From contig CAWANP010000019.1 in assembly GCA_963783445.1 (NCBI GenBank), forward strand, positions 496,001-560,000: a stretch of DNA of 64,000 nucleotides, read 5' to 3'. A program made the translations under genes and the position numbers. This DNA is from CAWANP01 sp963783445. GTDB lineage: Bacteria; Chloroflexota; Anaerolineae; JAAYZQ01. Under the pieces are notes generated by a model. It was not told the DNA's origin. It searched no databases and worked only from the letters and a program-made list of their open reading frames with translations. Positions 28,157 to 39,739 of this stretch are shown piece after piece (position 1 is the stretch's first letter; each line of letters opens with the position of its first letter).

Positions 28157-29242
28157 TCATGACCCAGCAAAGAGATGACAGGCTGCGCGGTGGCCTCTGC
28201 CCACGGAGCTGAATTGAGGCTCCTGTTCCTCGCAGATCGCGCCGATCTTGGCGAAGCATCGGGTGTGAAAGCGGCAGCCGCTGGGCGGATCGATGGGACT
28301 GGGTACGGCCCCCTCCAGGATGATCCGCTCCCGGCGGGCAGCCTTGTCCACGGATCGGGCACGGCCGCCATCAGTGCCTGCGTGTAGGGATGCGCGGGAC
28401 TGGCGAAAATCTCGTCCGTCGGCCCCTCTTCCACGATCTTGCCCAGGTACATGATCGCCACCCGGTCGCTGACATAGTGGACAACGCTCAGGTCGTGGGC
28501 ATAAAGAGGTAGGTCAGGTCGAATTCCTCCTGGAGTTCATCCAGCAGGTTGATGACCTGGGCTTGAATGGAGACATCCAGGGCGGACACTGGCTCGTCAC
28601 AGACGATGAACTGGGGACGCATGGCCAGGGCGCGGGCGATGCCGATGCGCTGGCGCTGGCCACCGCTGAATTGGTGCGGGATAGCGTATCCATGCGGCGT
28701 TCGGGGATACCCACGCGCTTCAGCAGGTAGGCGACCTCGTCCTCCAGCTCGTGAAAGTCCTTGATGCCGCGGTTTTTCAGGGGCACGGTGACGATCTGGC
28801 GCACGGTTTTTCGTGGATTCAGGGAGGAATAGGGGTTCTGGAAGATCATCTGGATGTAACGATAGAAGCCCAGATTGGTGCCATCCAGCGATGTGTCTTC
28901 CTTCCCGGCAAGCGGCAGGGACAGCTCGCTCGGAGCGTGTTGCTGGGCGTGGACGTCCCATCCTCGAAAAAGAACCTGGCCCTCGGTAGGCTCGTACAGT
29001 CGGACAAGTACGCGGCCAAAGGTCGTCTTGCCGCAGCCTGACTCGCCTACGAGCCCTACCGTCTCCCCTGGATAGACCTCGAGGTCTACACCGTCAACGG
29101 CTTTGATGACCTGGGGCTTCTGGCGTGTCAGGAAGCTGGCTAGAAAACCAGGATGAGACATAAAAGTGCTTTCTGATGCCTCGAGCCTGTACCAGGGGTG
29201 CGAGGCTGCTTGTTCAACTCTGATCCTGAGCCACATTCTCAC
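28157..29242 (-). CDS. oppF: Peptide ABC transporter ATPase, OppF/DppF-like (frameshifted)
   Basis: Walker A is GESGCGKTT; the Q-loop is MIFQNPYSSLNPRKTV, a hallmark of OppF; the signature FSGGQRQR and Walker B FIVCDEPVSALD follow; the C-terminal oligopeptide-transporter tail has HPYTQALMAAVP and cysteines (GCRFHTRCFAK...CEEQEP) that in relatives bind an iron-sulfur cluster. At least four frame changes (near 29150, 28700, 28490 and 28370) divide the reading. The N-terminal LVQARGIRKHFYV fits the family but lies out of frame with the first Met, so the start is uncertain. It is the last gene of a five-gene minus-strand operon. Confidence 0.82.
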
Positions 29243-30284
29243 GCCTTCCGTATCCCAAAGGATGGTTCAATAGAGAAGACAGCGGACCAGGCGTCCGCCA
29301 TCCAGTTCCGTCGTGGGTATGGGCCTGGTCCTCCCGGCATTTGGGCATGGCCCGCTCGCAGCGAGGCGAAAAGGGACAGCCTGGCGGCAGGCTGGCCAGG
29401 TCGGGCACGAGGCCGGGGATAGGGTGGATCTTTTCCCGCTTTGCCGAAATGCGGGGCAAGCAGCGCAGCAGTCCCTCCGTGTAGGGGTGCTTGGGATCGG
29501 CGATCACCTCGTCGATGGTACCCCGTTCCATCACCCAGCCGGCATACATGACGATGACTGGTCTGGCAGAATTCGGCCACCAGCCCCAGGTTGTGGGTGA
29601 CCAGGATGATGCTGGTGCCGCGCTCGCGGTTGATCTTGTTCAGCAGATCCATGATCTGGGCCTGGATGGTCACGTCCAAGGCCGTCGTCGGTTCGTCGGC
29701 CAGCAGAAGGCGGGGTTCGCAGGACAGGGCAATGGCAATGATCGCTCGCTGCTGCATGCCGCCAGAAAACTGGTGGGGATATGCCTTGCCCCGTTCCATG
29801 GGCGAAGGTATGCCGACATCTTCCATGACCTGGATCACGCGTTCCTTCTTCGGCCTTCTTGCGGCCGCGGCCCAGAAATCCCGACGCCCCCGCCGTCTTG
29901 CGGCTGAGACGACGTTGTGGATGCGCAGCGATTCGCGGATCTGCTCGCCTACGGGAAAGACCGGGTTGAGCGTGGTCAGCGGGTCCTGGAAGATCAGGGC
30001 GATGTCTTTGCCCCGCATCCTCCTCATGTCCGCCGCGGACCTGCGCAGGAGGCTGTCACCCTGAAGGAGGATATCGCCGTCAACGATTTCGCCAGGGTGC
30101 GGTACCAGGCCCATGATGGACAGCAGGGTCACGCTCTTGCCCGAGCCCGATTCGCCAACAATGCCCAGCTTTTCTCCTTCGTGGAGCACAAAGTCCATGC
30201 CGTCCACGGCCCGCACGAGTCCGCGGCGGGTGGGAAAGACCGTCGTCAAATGTCGTAGTTCCAGGAGCGGTGTCTATCTACCAT
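29214..30284 (-). CDS. oppD: Peptide ABC transporter ATPase, OppD/DppD-like (frameshifted)
   Basis: Walker A GESGSGKSV, Q-loop LIFQDPLTTLNPV, signature FSGGMQQR and Walker B LLLADEPTTALDVTI are all present. The C-terminal region includes HPYTEGLLRCLP and a cysteine-rich stretch (GCPFSPRCERAMPKC). The likely start is ATG 30282-30284, since LLELRHLTTVFPTRRG reads in the correct frame after one indel in the first codons; a second break near 29560 separates the tail. With OppF it forms the ATPase pair of the importer. Its stop overlaps the start region of oppF. Confidence 0.84.
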
Positions 30285-30298
30285 GGTGTTCCTTGCAT

Positions 30299-31260
30299 CT
30301 ACTCCAGCTTCAGTCTGGGATCCAGGATGTCTCGGAGGCCCTCACCAAAGACGTTGATGCACAAGACCAGGATCAACAGAGCCATGCCAGGCATCGTGGA
30401 AACCCACCAGGCGGTGAGCAAATAGTCGCGGCCGGAGGCTACCATGGAACCCCAGGCTGGCGTCGGAGGCTGGATGCCCAGGCCCAGGAAACTCAGGCTG
30501 GCCTCGGCGATGATCATGTAGCCCATGCGCAAGGTGCCTAGGACAAAGACCGATTGGATGATGTTGGGCAGAATCTCGCTGCCTATGATGCGCAGCTTGG
30601 GCTGGCCGACTACCCTGGCCGCTTCCACGTACTCTCTGGTCTTTTCACCGAGCATCTCTCCCCGTACCAGGCGAAAGAACTCTACCCAGCCTTTGAAGGT
30701 GAGGGCCAGGATCAAATTCGCAAAGCCCGGACCCAGAAAGGCCATGACTCCGATGGCAAAGATGAGAAATGGGAAAGCCAGGAGCAGGTCGGCAAAGCGG
30801 GACAGGATGTCGTCAAAGCGACCCCGGTAGAACCCGGCCAATGCACCCAGCGCCAGGCCCGACCGCCACCGAAATGCTGACGGCCAGGATCCCCACCAGC
30901 AGGGAGATGCGGGCTCCATAGATGATGCGGGTCAGCAGATCGCGCCCTTGCTCATCGGTTCCCAGGGGGTGAGCCCAGCTGCCCTCCTCCATCCAGGCTG
31001 GCGGATGCAATCGCTCCCGCAGATTGCCCTGGATGGGATCGTAGGGCGTAATGCCGGGGGCAAAGATGGCCGCCAGAATGTAGATGATGATAATGATCCC
31101 GGCTACCAAGGCCAGCGGGTGATGGGCGAGGTCGGCCACAAAGGACCATAGATTCTGCCGCAAGAGCCGCAGCTGGACTCGCCAGCGGTAGGCAAGGCGA
31201 GACACGAAACTGGGCTCGGCAGCAGGGCTCGGTGGCGTTTTGGGAAGCGGGCGCGTCCAT
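30299..31260 (-). CDS. oppC: Peptide ABC transporter permease, OppC/DppC-like (frameshifted)
   Basis: Membrane subunit. The N-terminal helix LALVAGIIIIIYILAAIFAP, the DppC-type periplasmic motif HPLGTDEQGRDLLTRIIYGAR, and the EAA loop YVEAARVVGQPKLRIIGSEILP are clear, ending in LDPRLKLE, a classic OppC terminus. Frame changes near 31205 and 30855 break it. The start at 31260 (MDAPASQN) has an AGAGGA site. It lies 14 bases before oppD in the operon. Confidence 0.85.
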
Positions 31261-31295
31261 CAGGGCAAATCCTCTAGAAGCCAGTACCGTCGAAG

Positions 31296-32307
31296 CTACA
31301 GCTCGATCTTGGGATTCAAGTAGTGATAAAGGATATCTACGATCAAATTGGCGGCGACAAAGATAAAAGCGTAGACCATGACGGTACCCTGTACCAGGGG
31401 AAAGTCCCGGTCAAAGATGGCGCCAACCACCAAACGTCCCAGGCCAGGCCAGCCAAACACGGTCTCCACGATCATGTTGCCGCCCAAGAGCACACCTATC
31501 TGCAATCCCACCACCGTCACGGTCGGGATGAGTGCGTTGCGCAGGGCGTGTTTCATCACGACCAGCGATTCCAATTGCCCCTTGGCCCGAGCGAGTGTGA
31601 CATAGTCCTGCCGCAACGTCTCCACCATGCTCGAGCGCAGTACCCGGGCCACGATGGCCGCCACCGCGGCCCCCAGGGCAATCGAGGGCAAGACCAGGTG
31701 TCTCAGGCTACTGACCAGGGCTTCCCAATTCCTGGTAAGAATGCTATCCAGCACATACATGCCGGTGATCTCTTGCAACGGTATGCCAAAGTCGATGCGG
31801 CCCTGAACGGGAAGCCACTGCAGGCGCACCGAGAAAAGAAGAATCAAGACGATGCCCAGCCAGAAGGCGGGCATTGAGACGCCCAGAAAGGCACCAGCCA
31901 TGCCGAGCCGGTCCACCAACGAGTATTGCCGCACAGCAGAAATGATGCCGATGGGTATGGCAACGAGTAGGGCGAAAAAGAGAGCGCCCAGCGGCGAGTT
32001 CGATGGTCGCCGGCAGCCGTTCGGCAATGAGATCGGTCACCGGCTGCCTTTGGACATAGGAGTACCCGAGATTGCCGCGAACTGCACCCTTGAGGAACAG
32101 CCACAGTTGTACGGGGAGTGGTTCGTCCAGGTGAAACTCGTGGCGCAACTGCTCCATTTCTCCGGCGCCCACGGCCCCGTCTTGGCCCAGCATGATATCT
32201 ACCGGGTCGCCAGGGGTGAGGCGCATAAAGAAAAAGACCACAACGGCCACGCCAAACATGATGGGGATGACCATCAGGATACGTTCCACAACTTTGAGTG
32301 CGCGCAT
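31296..32307 (-). CDS. oppB: Peptide ABC transporter permease, OppB/DppB-like (one frameshift)
   Basis: Membrane subunit. N-terminus MRALKVVERILMVIPIMFGV, then FFFMRLTPGDPVDIML, typical of DppB/OppB; LWLFLKGAVRGNLGYSY; EAA loop YVTLARAKGQLESLVVMKHA; the C-terminal VVETVFGWPGLGRL-like segment (IVETVFGWPGLGRLVV) and ending DILYHYLNPKIEL. One frame change near 31995 separates the halves. It follows the substrate-binding protein gene after an intercistronic hairpin. Confidence 0.87.
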
Positions 32308-32372
32308 AGCCTACTTTTCTGAGATAGGCGCTTTTCTCGATATTAGAGACCCCGGTACACCGTTGTACGATG

Positions 32373-32405
32373 ATCAGGGATCGGGTATGGTACCCGATCC
32401 CTGAT
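32373..32405. promoter_or_regulatory. Intercistronic hairpin between peptide-binding protein and permease genes
   Basis: A perfect 15-bp stem (ATCAGGGATCGGGTA with TACCCGATCCCTGAT) around a 3-base loop. No T-run follows on the transcribed strand, so it should stabilise the upstream mRNA or dampen downstream expression. Confidence 0.65.
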
Positions 32406-32428
32406 TGTTATGCTTCCCAACTGGGCGC

Positions 32429-34214
<1,786 letters not shown>

Positions 34215-34829
34215 TCATTCTTTCTCTCCTTTCGATTTACTTGGACGATCAACGGCTCTGGCAAGTGCGGATTGCTCCAGTACTCAGGTCCTTGGCGGTG
34301 CCACCTCCTTTCTATCCTCCACCACCCTCCACGAGCCGCCAGAGCGGCAGGCGGACCAGCGTCAAGCAGAAGCGAGACAGCCGCGACTGTGATGTCTGTT
34401 GCCCTGCGTGCGCACTCGCTGGAGAGAACAAGTCCCCATATCAATGAGCTCCTAGGAGGAGTCAGTGAGCTCCGAGCGATCGCAGGTGCCCGGATCGCGC
34501 TGGCTTGACTGGCCCTGCATGCGAATACCGTTGCGTACTGAACCGGTTCAAAGCTTGAGAAGCCTTTGGCTCGGCCACGGGGGGCACTGTCGCGAGTGCT
34601 GCTGAACGCATCGTTCCTTTGTGCAGCGGAAAATGGATCGATCCCTGGCCGAGTCATCCATGACCTTGCGATTGTCCGTGGGTCAAAGAAGTCGTGACAG
34701 TTCTACTGGACATCTCTTATTCTACCATAGATCTTTCTATGCGCAAGTCTGAACTTGAGCCGGTAATTATTTTCGTGTTGGCGGATTCCAGGTTGACAAC
34801 GAAAATAATTTCTGCTATACTGCGCCCGA
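34215..34829. other. Divergent control region between transporter and catabolic operons
   Basis: 615 bases. The right third holds the palindromic operator pair and the RpiR promoter. A weaker minus-strand promoter (TTGCGC, 16 bases, TAGAAT; complement of 34719-34746) could drive the transporter. The 34215-34700 part has no recognised feature. Confidence 0.5.
34765..34821. promoter_or_regulatory. Operator pair embedded in the RpiR promoter
   Basis: AATTATTTTCGT (34765-34776) and its exact reverse complement ACGAAAATAATT (34799-34810). The second copy fills most of the 17-base spacer between TTGACA (34793-34798) and TATACT (34816-34821), so a bound regulator would block polymerase. The likely binder is the RpiR protein encoded immediately downstream. 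Confidence 0.7.
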
Positions 34830-35712
34830 ATGGAACCTGCTATGGATGAAAGAGGCATCTCGCTCCAGATCCAACAGTCCCTTCTCTCGCTGCCTGCTCA
34901 GGAGCGCAGAGTTGGGGAGTATATCCTGAGACACCGCCACGAAGTCGTGGGACTATTCGATCACCAGGCTGGCGGAAGTGTCTGGCACAAGTACCACGAC
35001 CATCTCGCGGTTCTGCCAGCGGATGGGTGTCGGAGGATACGGGCAACTCAAGATCGCCCTGGCCAAGGAGTGGGGTTCGGCCCAGAACCTGGTCTACGTG
35101 GAGATTCAACCGGGAGATACGTTGGCCAGTGTGGCGCAAAAGATCTTGGGAGCCAACATCCAGGCATTGCACGACACTCCAAAAGACGCTGGACCTGGAG
35201 GTTCTCCAGCAGATGGCGGAGGCGTTGTGGCGGGCTGGGCGCGTGGATATCTATGCAACAGGTGGCGCAGGGATTGCCGCCCGCGAGCTGCATTTCAAGT
35301 GCATGCAATTGGGCCTCAACGCCAACGCATTCCTGGATTCGCAGATGCAGGTCATGTCGGCCGCGGCCCTGACGCCCCGGGACGTCGGGATCGCCATTTC
35401 CCATACGCGGCATGCAGGGCCACGTGGCCGAGGCGCTGAGGCTGGCCGCCTCGGGAGGGGCCAAGACAATTGCGCTGACGAGCTATCCCGACACACCCGT
35501 GGCCAAAGCAGCCGAGATCGTGCTCTATACGACTTCGCTGGCGGGGCCATGACCTACGATTCACCCACGGTGCGCACTGCCCAATTGGCGGTGGTGGACG
35601 TTATCTACGAAGTCATGCTCATGCAGGGCGAGCCCCCGGTCCAGGAGAACATGGCCCGCGTGGCCAGAGCCATGTCCAAGTATACCGGCCGGGCTGGACC
35701 CCAGTGGCTTGA
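34830..35712 (+). CDS. RpiR family regulator with SIS domain (frameshifted)
   Basis: About 294 residues. The N-terminal HTH_6 domain reads LQIQQSLLSLPAQERRVGEY, then GTSTTTISRFCQRMGVGGYG, then the C-terminal SIS domain (VDIYATGGAGIAARELHFKC, DVGIAISHT, KTIALTSYPDTPVAKAAE), which in relatives binds phosphosugars or similar ligands. Three or four frame changes (near 34965, 35175, 35405 and 35690) are required. The ATG at 34830 lies only nine bases after the -10 box, so the mRNA may be leaderless; ATG 34842 is the alternative. It heads the plus-strand operon and is divergent from the transporter, so it probably controls both. Confidence 0.8.
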
Positions 35713-35729
35713 AGCCTCGAGGAGCGCTC

Positions 35730-36901
35730 ATGGACTACCTCACGCTCACGCTACAGGGAGATCCCTATGCCAGGGACGCCAGCACGGCCACCAGGTCCAG
35801 AGTCTGCGGCCGCAGATTCGCCAGGGCTATCGAGATCCGGTTCGCGCAGATCGAGCGAGGAGGGCTCGCGACGCTCGCTTTGAGCGGCTGGTGCAAGAGA
35901 CCCACGACCTGCTCCAGGAGATCGACGCGCCGCTGCTGGATCTGGTCCGCGGCCAGGCGGAAGCCCTCGAGTTCGAGTTCGACACGCTGCTGCGCTACGG
36001 CCTGGTCACCTATCTGCGCGATGACCTGACGATCCGCAATCTCCGAGCAGCCTGCGCCCCGGTCCCGCGCTCCAGGGGTGGAATCCGGGAGCGAGGGCTG
36101 CACCACCTGGGCCGCATGCGGAGCGGTCTGCCGCATGGCGCCCATCCGAGGGGCTACGGCCCATCCTGATGGGCGGACCCATGGGCAGCCCCATCCTGGC
36201 CAAGAACCGCGATTATCGCCCCGAGCACCTCCCCCTGCAAATCGTGATCCAGGTCACGCCCGCAGTCAGGCTATCGCTACGTCTGCAGCGGCAGCGCCGG
36301 CTGCCCGGGCGTATTCTGTGCCGGGATCAACGAGGCGGGCCTGGCCGTGGCCGACACCCACGTCTCGTCCACCGACCTGGGACCCGGGCTGCCGGACTAT
36401 TCGCTGATGATGCACCTCCTGGAGGAGCATGACTACGTTTCCTCGGCCCTCGACTATTTGCGCTCGGTGCCCCGCATGGGGCGCAACAACCTCATCCTGG
36501 CCGATGCGCGCGGCCACCTGGCCGTTTTTGAGATCGGCCACCGTGGCTACGGTCTGTCCGAGACCCACGATGGCGTGTTGGTCAACACCAATCATTTGCC
36601 AGCTCCCGAGCTGCGGGACTGCTTTGTGGACACCAGCGAGCCGCACCTGAGGGGCAACTCCTTCCAGCGCTACAAACAAGTACGCGGGCGCTGGAAGGGG
36701 CGCTGGGCCGGATCGACGTGCCCTTTGCCCAACGGCTGATGGCGACCCACGCCGGGCCCCTGGCCTCCCTCTGCCGCCATCCCTCGGAGCAGAGCCAGGT
36801 CGAGCACGATTTCGGCCAGCATCTTTTTGCCTGCGCGGCGGGCCATGCTCTTTTGTCATGGACTGCCCTGCCAGGGCCGGTACGATGAGTTTGTCCTGTG
36901 A
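35730..36901 (+). CDS. C45 family autoproteolytic acyltransferase/hydrolase (frameshifted)
   Basis: Relative of isopenicillin N acyltransferase, an N-terminal-nucleophile hydrolase that cleaves itself before a cysteine. The expected processing motif is visible as EGCTTW near 36095. Downstream pieces fit the family: LAKNRDYRPEHLPLQIV, SGSAGCPGVFCAGINEAGLAVADTHVSS, ILADARGHLAVFEI and DGVLVNTNHLPAPEL. Start ATG 35730 follows a GAGGAG site by six bases. About six indels break the reading. The enzyme would hydrolyse or transfer an acyl group on an amine, for example removing an N-acyl cap from an imported amino-acid derivative; the substrate is unknown. Confidence 0.75.
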
Positions 36902-36945
36902 AAGGCCTGGGAGCCACCTTCACTTGGGAAGAGGGTAGGGCACGG

Positions 36946-38409
36946 ATGCCAGGAATTGGTCGAGAGGGTCTGAGGGCAGGCTTTCTGTCGTTTCTCACAG
37001 AGGCTGACGTTGAGCGGATCCACGAGGGTGCGCTGCGAGTCCTGGCCCAGACGGGCATCGTCGTCCATCATGAGTCCGTGTTGTCCCTCCTGGAAAGGCG
37101 GGCTGCCGGGTTCTGCGCCGAGGATCGCCGCGTGCTACATTCCGGCGCCGGTGGTAGAACAGGCCGTGGCCCAGGCCCCGCGGGAGGTCTGCCTCTACAC
37201 CCGCTGAGGGAGAACAGGCGATGGCCCTGGGGGCGGGCCCCCTTCATGCGCGCACGTCCAGTGGAGCGACCGGGTTCGTCGATCTGGATAGCGGCCAGTG
37301 GCGCGCGCCTACCAGCCAGGATGCGGCTGACTGCCGCCCGGTTGGCCGATGCCCTGCCTCACGTCCACGGCGTGAGCACGATGGCGGCGCAGCCGGCCGA
37401 CGTGCCCGTCACGGCCGTGGATGTGCATGCCGTGAGGATCGCCCTGGCCAACACCGTAAAACCCCTGGGCTATGTCTGCCTCAACGAGTCGCTCATCGAA
37501 CCGGTGCTGGACATGCTGGCCGTAGCGGTGGGGGGAGAGCAGGCTCTGCGGGAGCGGCCCATCATCACCGCCCTGGCCGAGTCCACCTCACCCCTACAGT
37601 TGGTTTCCAGCCAGATGTCTGTGCTCCAGGCCTTTGCCGGGCGCGGCCTGCCGCTCACGCTCCATGCCCATCCGATGGCGGGCTTTACCGCGCCGGTGAC
37701 GCTGGGCGGCGAGTTGGTGATTACCCACGCCGAGGTTCTGGCCCTGGCGACCATCGCCCAATTGATCCGGCCGGGCACACCCGTGGTCTATGGCATGTCT
37801 TCGTCGGTGCCGGACATGCGGAGCGGAACCAACCTGTCGGGGGCCGTCGAGATTGGGTTGTTGGGCGCCGCCGTGGCCAGACTGGCCAAACGCTGCGGTT
37901 TGCCCTGCCTCATGAGCACCGGAACCGATGCCCATGCGCCGGGCGCCCAGTCGGTGATGGAGCGACTGATGACCCTGTTGGTCCCGGCGCTGGCGGGGAT
38001 CGACCTGGTCAACCTGACCACCCTGGACACCAAGATGTCCTTCAGCCTGGAGCAGTTGGTCGTGGACGAGACGCTGCTCAGCGTGGTCGAACGATGCCTG
38101 CAGGGGATTACGGTGGACGATAGTACCCTTGCCCTGGATCTGATCCATGACGTCGGGCCGGGTGGCGCGTTCATCACCACCGATCATACCCTGGGGCACT
38201 TTCGGGAGGAGTTGCTGGTCCCGGATCTGATCGACCGCCAGAACAGAGAAGCGTGGCAGGCGGCGGGTGCGCCTGATATGCGCACGCGCGCCCGGGAAAA
38301 GGCGCGGCGCATCCTGGCGGACCATCAGCCTGTACCGCTGGCCGACGACGTCGCCGCACAACTGGACGAGATCGTCGAGGAAGCAGAGGCTCGAGGATCG
38401 AGCCATTGA
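36946..38409 (+). CDS. MttB family (trimethylamine methyltransferase-like) protein, non-pyrrolysine (frameshifted near N-terminus)
   Basis: About 488 residues. The N-terminus (TEADVERIHEGALRVLAQTG) matches the other MttB homologue at the left edge. The conserved barrel is clear from 37330 on: VYGMSSSVPDMRSGTNLSGA, LPCLMSTGTDAHAPGAQS, LDTKMSFSLEQLVVDETLL and the C-terminal HTLGHFREELLVPDL. Frame changes near 37100-37330 scramble residues between IPAPVVEQAVAQAPREVCLY and the barrel. No in-frame TAG is present, so it belongs with the glycine-betaine-type (MtgB) branch. No separate corrinoid protein gene is adjacent. GAAGAGGGT precedes ATG 36946. The B12-domain protein 1.3 kb downstream is the nearest cobalamin carrier. 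Confidence 0.82.
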   Translation: MPGIGREGLRAGFLSFLTEADVERIHEGALRVLAQTGIVVHHESVLSLLERRAAGFCAEDRRVLHSGAGGRTGRGPGPAGGLPLHPLRENRRWPWGRAPFMRARPVERPGSSIWIAASGARLPARMRLTAARLADALPHVHGVSTMAAQPADVPVTAVDVHAVRIALANTVKPLGYVCLNESLIEPVLDMLAVAVGGEQALRERPIITALAESTSPLQLVSSQMSVLQAFAGRGLPLTLHAHPMAGFTAPVTLGGELVITHAEVLALATIAQLIRPGTPVVYGMSSSVPDMRSGTNLSGAVEIGLLGAAVARLAKRCGLPCLMSTGTDAHAPGAQSVMERLMTLLVPALAGIDLVNLTTLDTKMSFSLEQLVVDETLLSVVERCLQGITVDDSTLALDLIHDVGPGGAFITTDHTLGHFREELLVPDLIDRQNREAWQAAGAPDMRTRAREKARRILADHQPVPLADDVAAQLDEIVEEAEARGSSH

Positions 38410-38428
38410 TCCGCCGTGGAGGGATGGG

Positions 38429-39674
38429 ATGGAACCGATGAAGGTAGACAAGATCACTGTTTGTGGGGGAGGAAACGGCGCCCAGACGCTGGTGCCCGTC
38501 GCCGCCTGCAATCTGGGCTGTGCCGTGGACCTCTATGCTCCCGTTTGGCGACGAAGCCGAGCGGCTGCGTGCGGGCCTCGCCATGCACGGTGGCCTGGAG
38601 GCGACAGCCCACGGTGCGGTCAGCCGAGGTCGAAACAGGCGGCGTAGTCCAGGCCAAGGCTCGGCCCCGCCGGGTCGCTGCCGACCCGGCCGCAGTGATC
38701 CCCGGCTCGGGCGTGGTGGTGCTGGTGCTGCCCGCATTTGCCCACGAGAGCACGCTGCGCCAGATCGTGCCCTTCCTGGACGAGGGCGCCTGGGTCGGGG
38801 CCATGCCTGCCCGCGGAGGCTTTGACTATTGTGCCGCGCAGGTACTGAAGGAGCAGGGCCGGGAGGATGTCCGGCTCTTTGGCCTGCAGACGCTGCCCTG
38901 GGCCTGTCGCATCCAGGACTATGGCCAGGTCGTCCACGTCCTGGGAGTCAAAAAGATGGTGGACGCGGCCAGCCGGCCGGCCGCACAGATCGGGGAGATC
39001 GCGCCGCTGTTGGCGCGCATGCTGGGCCTGCCCATCGGCCGGGCGGCAAACCTGCTGGCTCTGACGCTGGCCAACACCGGGCAGCTCATTCACCCGGGCA
39101 TCATGTATGGCCTCTTTGCCACTTGGGAGGGTAGCCCTTTGGGGCTGGAGGATGTGCCCCTGTTCTATCAGGGCCTGAGCCAGGAGGGAGCCAGGACTCT
39201 GGCCGAGCTGAGCGACGACATCCAGGCCATCCGTACCCGGTTGGAGCCTGCGTTGGACCTCTCGGCGGTGCGCCCGCTGTTTGACTGGTTGCTCCAGTCC
39301 TACGGCGACGCCATCGCCGATCCGTCGACCTTGCACAGCGCCTTTGTCACCAACCGGGCCTACAGCGGCCTTGCAGGCGCCGGTGCGAGAGGTGGAACCT
39401 GACCAGGCCCGCGGCTCGGGCCAGTTCGTGCCCGACTTTCGAGGCGCGGTACCTGGCCGAGGACGTGCCCTTTGGCTTGGCCGTCAGCCGGGCCATCGCC
39501 AAGATGGCAGGGGTGGAGACGCCCACCATAGACCGGGTGATCGCCTGGGCTGGCGCCCGACTGGGCAAGGACTATCTGGGCCGCGATGCAGGTCAGGCTC
39601 GCATCCCGCAAGCATATGGGCTGGACAGCCTGGACCAATTGCTTTCCTTTACAGCCGAAACCGAAAGCCGATAG
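38429..39674 (+). CDS. NAD/NADP octopine/nopaline dehydrogenase family protein (frameshifted)
   Basis: About 415 residues. The Rossmann start VDKITVCGGGNGAQTL has the glycine-rich nucleotide loop; GSGVVVLVLPAFAHESTL, FLDEGAWVGAMPARGGFDY, and NTGQLIHPGIMYGLF (the conserved N-H of the opine dehydrogenase C-terminal domain) follow, ending with VPFGLAVSRAIAKMAGVETPTIDRVI. These enzymes oxidise N-(carboxyalkyl) amino acids (opines) to an amino acid and a keto acid, or the reverse. Three frame changes (near 38540, 38640 and 39375-39440) are needed. Start ATG 38429 follows GGAGGG. A second, intact paralogue is at 49973-51088. Confidence 0.82.
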
Positions 39675-39739
39675 CGCGCTGCGTGAGCGCAGGGCCCAGG
39701 CACCACAAAAGGACGAAGGACAAGACAGGAGGGAAGATC

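Noticed and set aside
36946..38409. Pyrrolysine-containing MttB.
   Set aside because: No in-frame TAG occurs in the readable barrel region and no pyl genes are in the window.
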